Positions 63,322 through 64,000 of a stretch of 64,000 nt of DNA are shown here, one piece after another; the stretch's first letter is position 1, and each line of letters opens with the position of its first letter. The DNA lies in the NCBI GenBank assembly GCA_902566365.1, contig CACFIH010000002.1:94155-158154 (forward strand), written 5' to 3'. The notes below the pieces were generated by a model that saw nothing but the letters and a program-made list of their open reading frames with translations, ran no database searches and was not told the origin of the DNA. Source of the DNA: an uncultured Pelagibacteraceae bacterium. GTDB taxonomy: Bacteria; Pseudomonadota; Alphaproteobacteria; Pelagibacterales; Pelagibacteraceae. Position numbers and translations under genes: made by a program.

Positions 63322-64000
63322 TGTATTTGATTGTAACTAGATCTTTTCCGCCTGAGTTAGGTGGCATGCAAAGTTTAATGTGGGGTCTAGCAAGAGAAAT
63401 GTCTAAAAACTTTATGATTAAAGTTTTTGCTGACTATCAAGATAATCATAAAGAATTTGATAAAGAAGTTAATTTTTCAATTGAGAGGATTGGTGGAATT
63501 AAATTCCTTAGAAAAATTAGAAAAGCTCAATTAATAAATGAATTTTTAAAAGAAAATAAAGTTCAAGGTATCATTGCTGACCACTGGAAGAGTTTAGAAC
63601 TAATTAAGACAAATAAAAAGAGATACTGCTTAATTCATGGTAAAGAAATTAATCATCCTATAAATAGTTCTCAAAGTAAAAGAATTGTTAAAGTTTTGAA
63701 TAATGTTGAAAAAGTAATAGCTAATTCAGAATACACAAAAAATTTAGCTATAAATAATGGTGTAAATTCAGATAAGGTTATTGTTATTAATCCTGGAGTA
63801 GATCCAGTCAAAGAGTTAGTTAAGAAATCAATAGATAAAGTTGAAAGTTTATTAAAGGTAAAAACACCTCGTTTAATTACAGTTTCAAGATTTGATAAAA
63901 GAAAAAATCATCAAAAAGTTTTAATGGCCTTAAGAAATCTTAAACAAATATATCCAGATATTGTCTATATTTGCATAGGATATGGAGATGAGGAAGAAAA
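63321..64000 (+). CDS. GT4-family glycosyltransferase (runs off window end)
   Basis: ATG at 63321: MYLIVTRSFPPELGGMQSLMWGLAREMSKNF...VIVINPGVDP...VSRFDKRKNHQKVLMALRNL. Confidence 0.88.
   Translation, partial: MYLIVTRSFPPELGGMQSLMWGLAREMSKNFMIKVFADYQDNHKEFDKEVNFSIERIGGIKFLRKIRKAQLINEFLKENKVQGIIADHWKSLELIKTNKKRYCLIHGKEINHPINSSQSKRIVKVLNNVEKVIANSEYTKNLAINNGVNSDKVIVINPGVDPVKELVKKSIDKVESLLKVKTPRLITVSRFDKRKNHQKVLMALRNLKQIYPDIVYICIGYGDEEE

Overview
AT-rich (visibly ~70% A+T) alphaproteobacterial chromosome segment. Gene content and order look like SAR11/Pelagibacterales; this is inference from content and I ran no database search. Most of the window is dense core genome: fusA-rpsG-rpsL-rpoC-rpoB-rplLJAK-nusG-secE-tRNA-Trp-tuf, purine biosynthesis (purB-C-S-Q-L), cimA, cysS, nadE, a class II DAHP synthase, glmS, methylcitrate genes prpDBC, nrdAB, rpoZ and others. 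The standout is an accessory array at 14.9-19.0 kb. An intact tRNA-Thr(TGT) is followed by three tandem gene cassettes, each ending in a 49-54 bp copy of the tRNA 3' half (anticodon arm to CCA). Each junction has a fixed architecture. A direct repeat of a TGTnGnC-like 7-mer with an exact 11 bp period lies 58 bp before the tRNA core. Two or three 11 bp-period copies lie 56-57 bp after the CCA. This looks like the att/arm-site layout of a tyrosine recombinase acting on tiny integrase-less elements. The cassettes carry small secreted or membrane-anchored proteins with near-identical leaders and unrelated mature parts. Other notable items are a PDZ-like + pentameric ligand-gated ion channel protein overlapping a PrsW-type protease gene, a glucosylglycerate synthesis/phosphorolysis operon, a GlmU reduced to its acetyltransferase half, tandem NrdR-like boxes and a GAAC-N7-GAAC LexA-like site upstream of nrdA, and a very charged coiled-coil protein.
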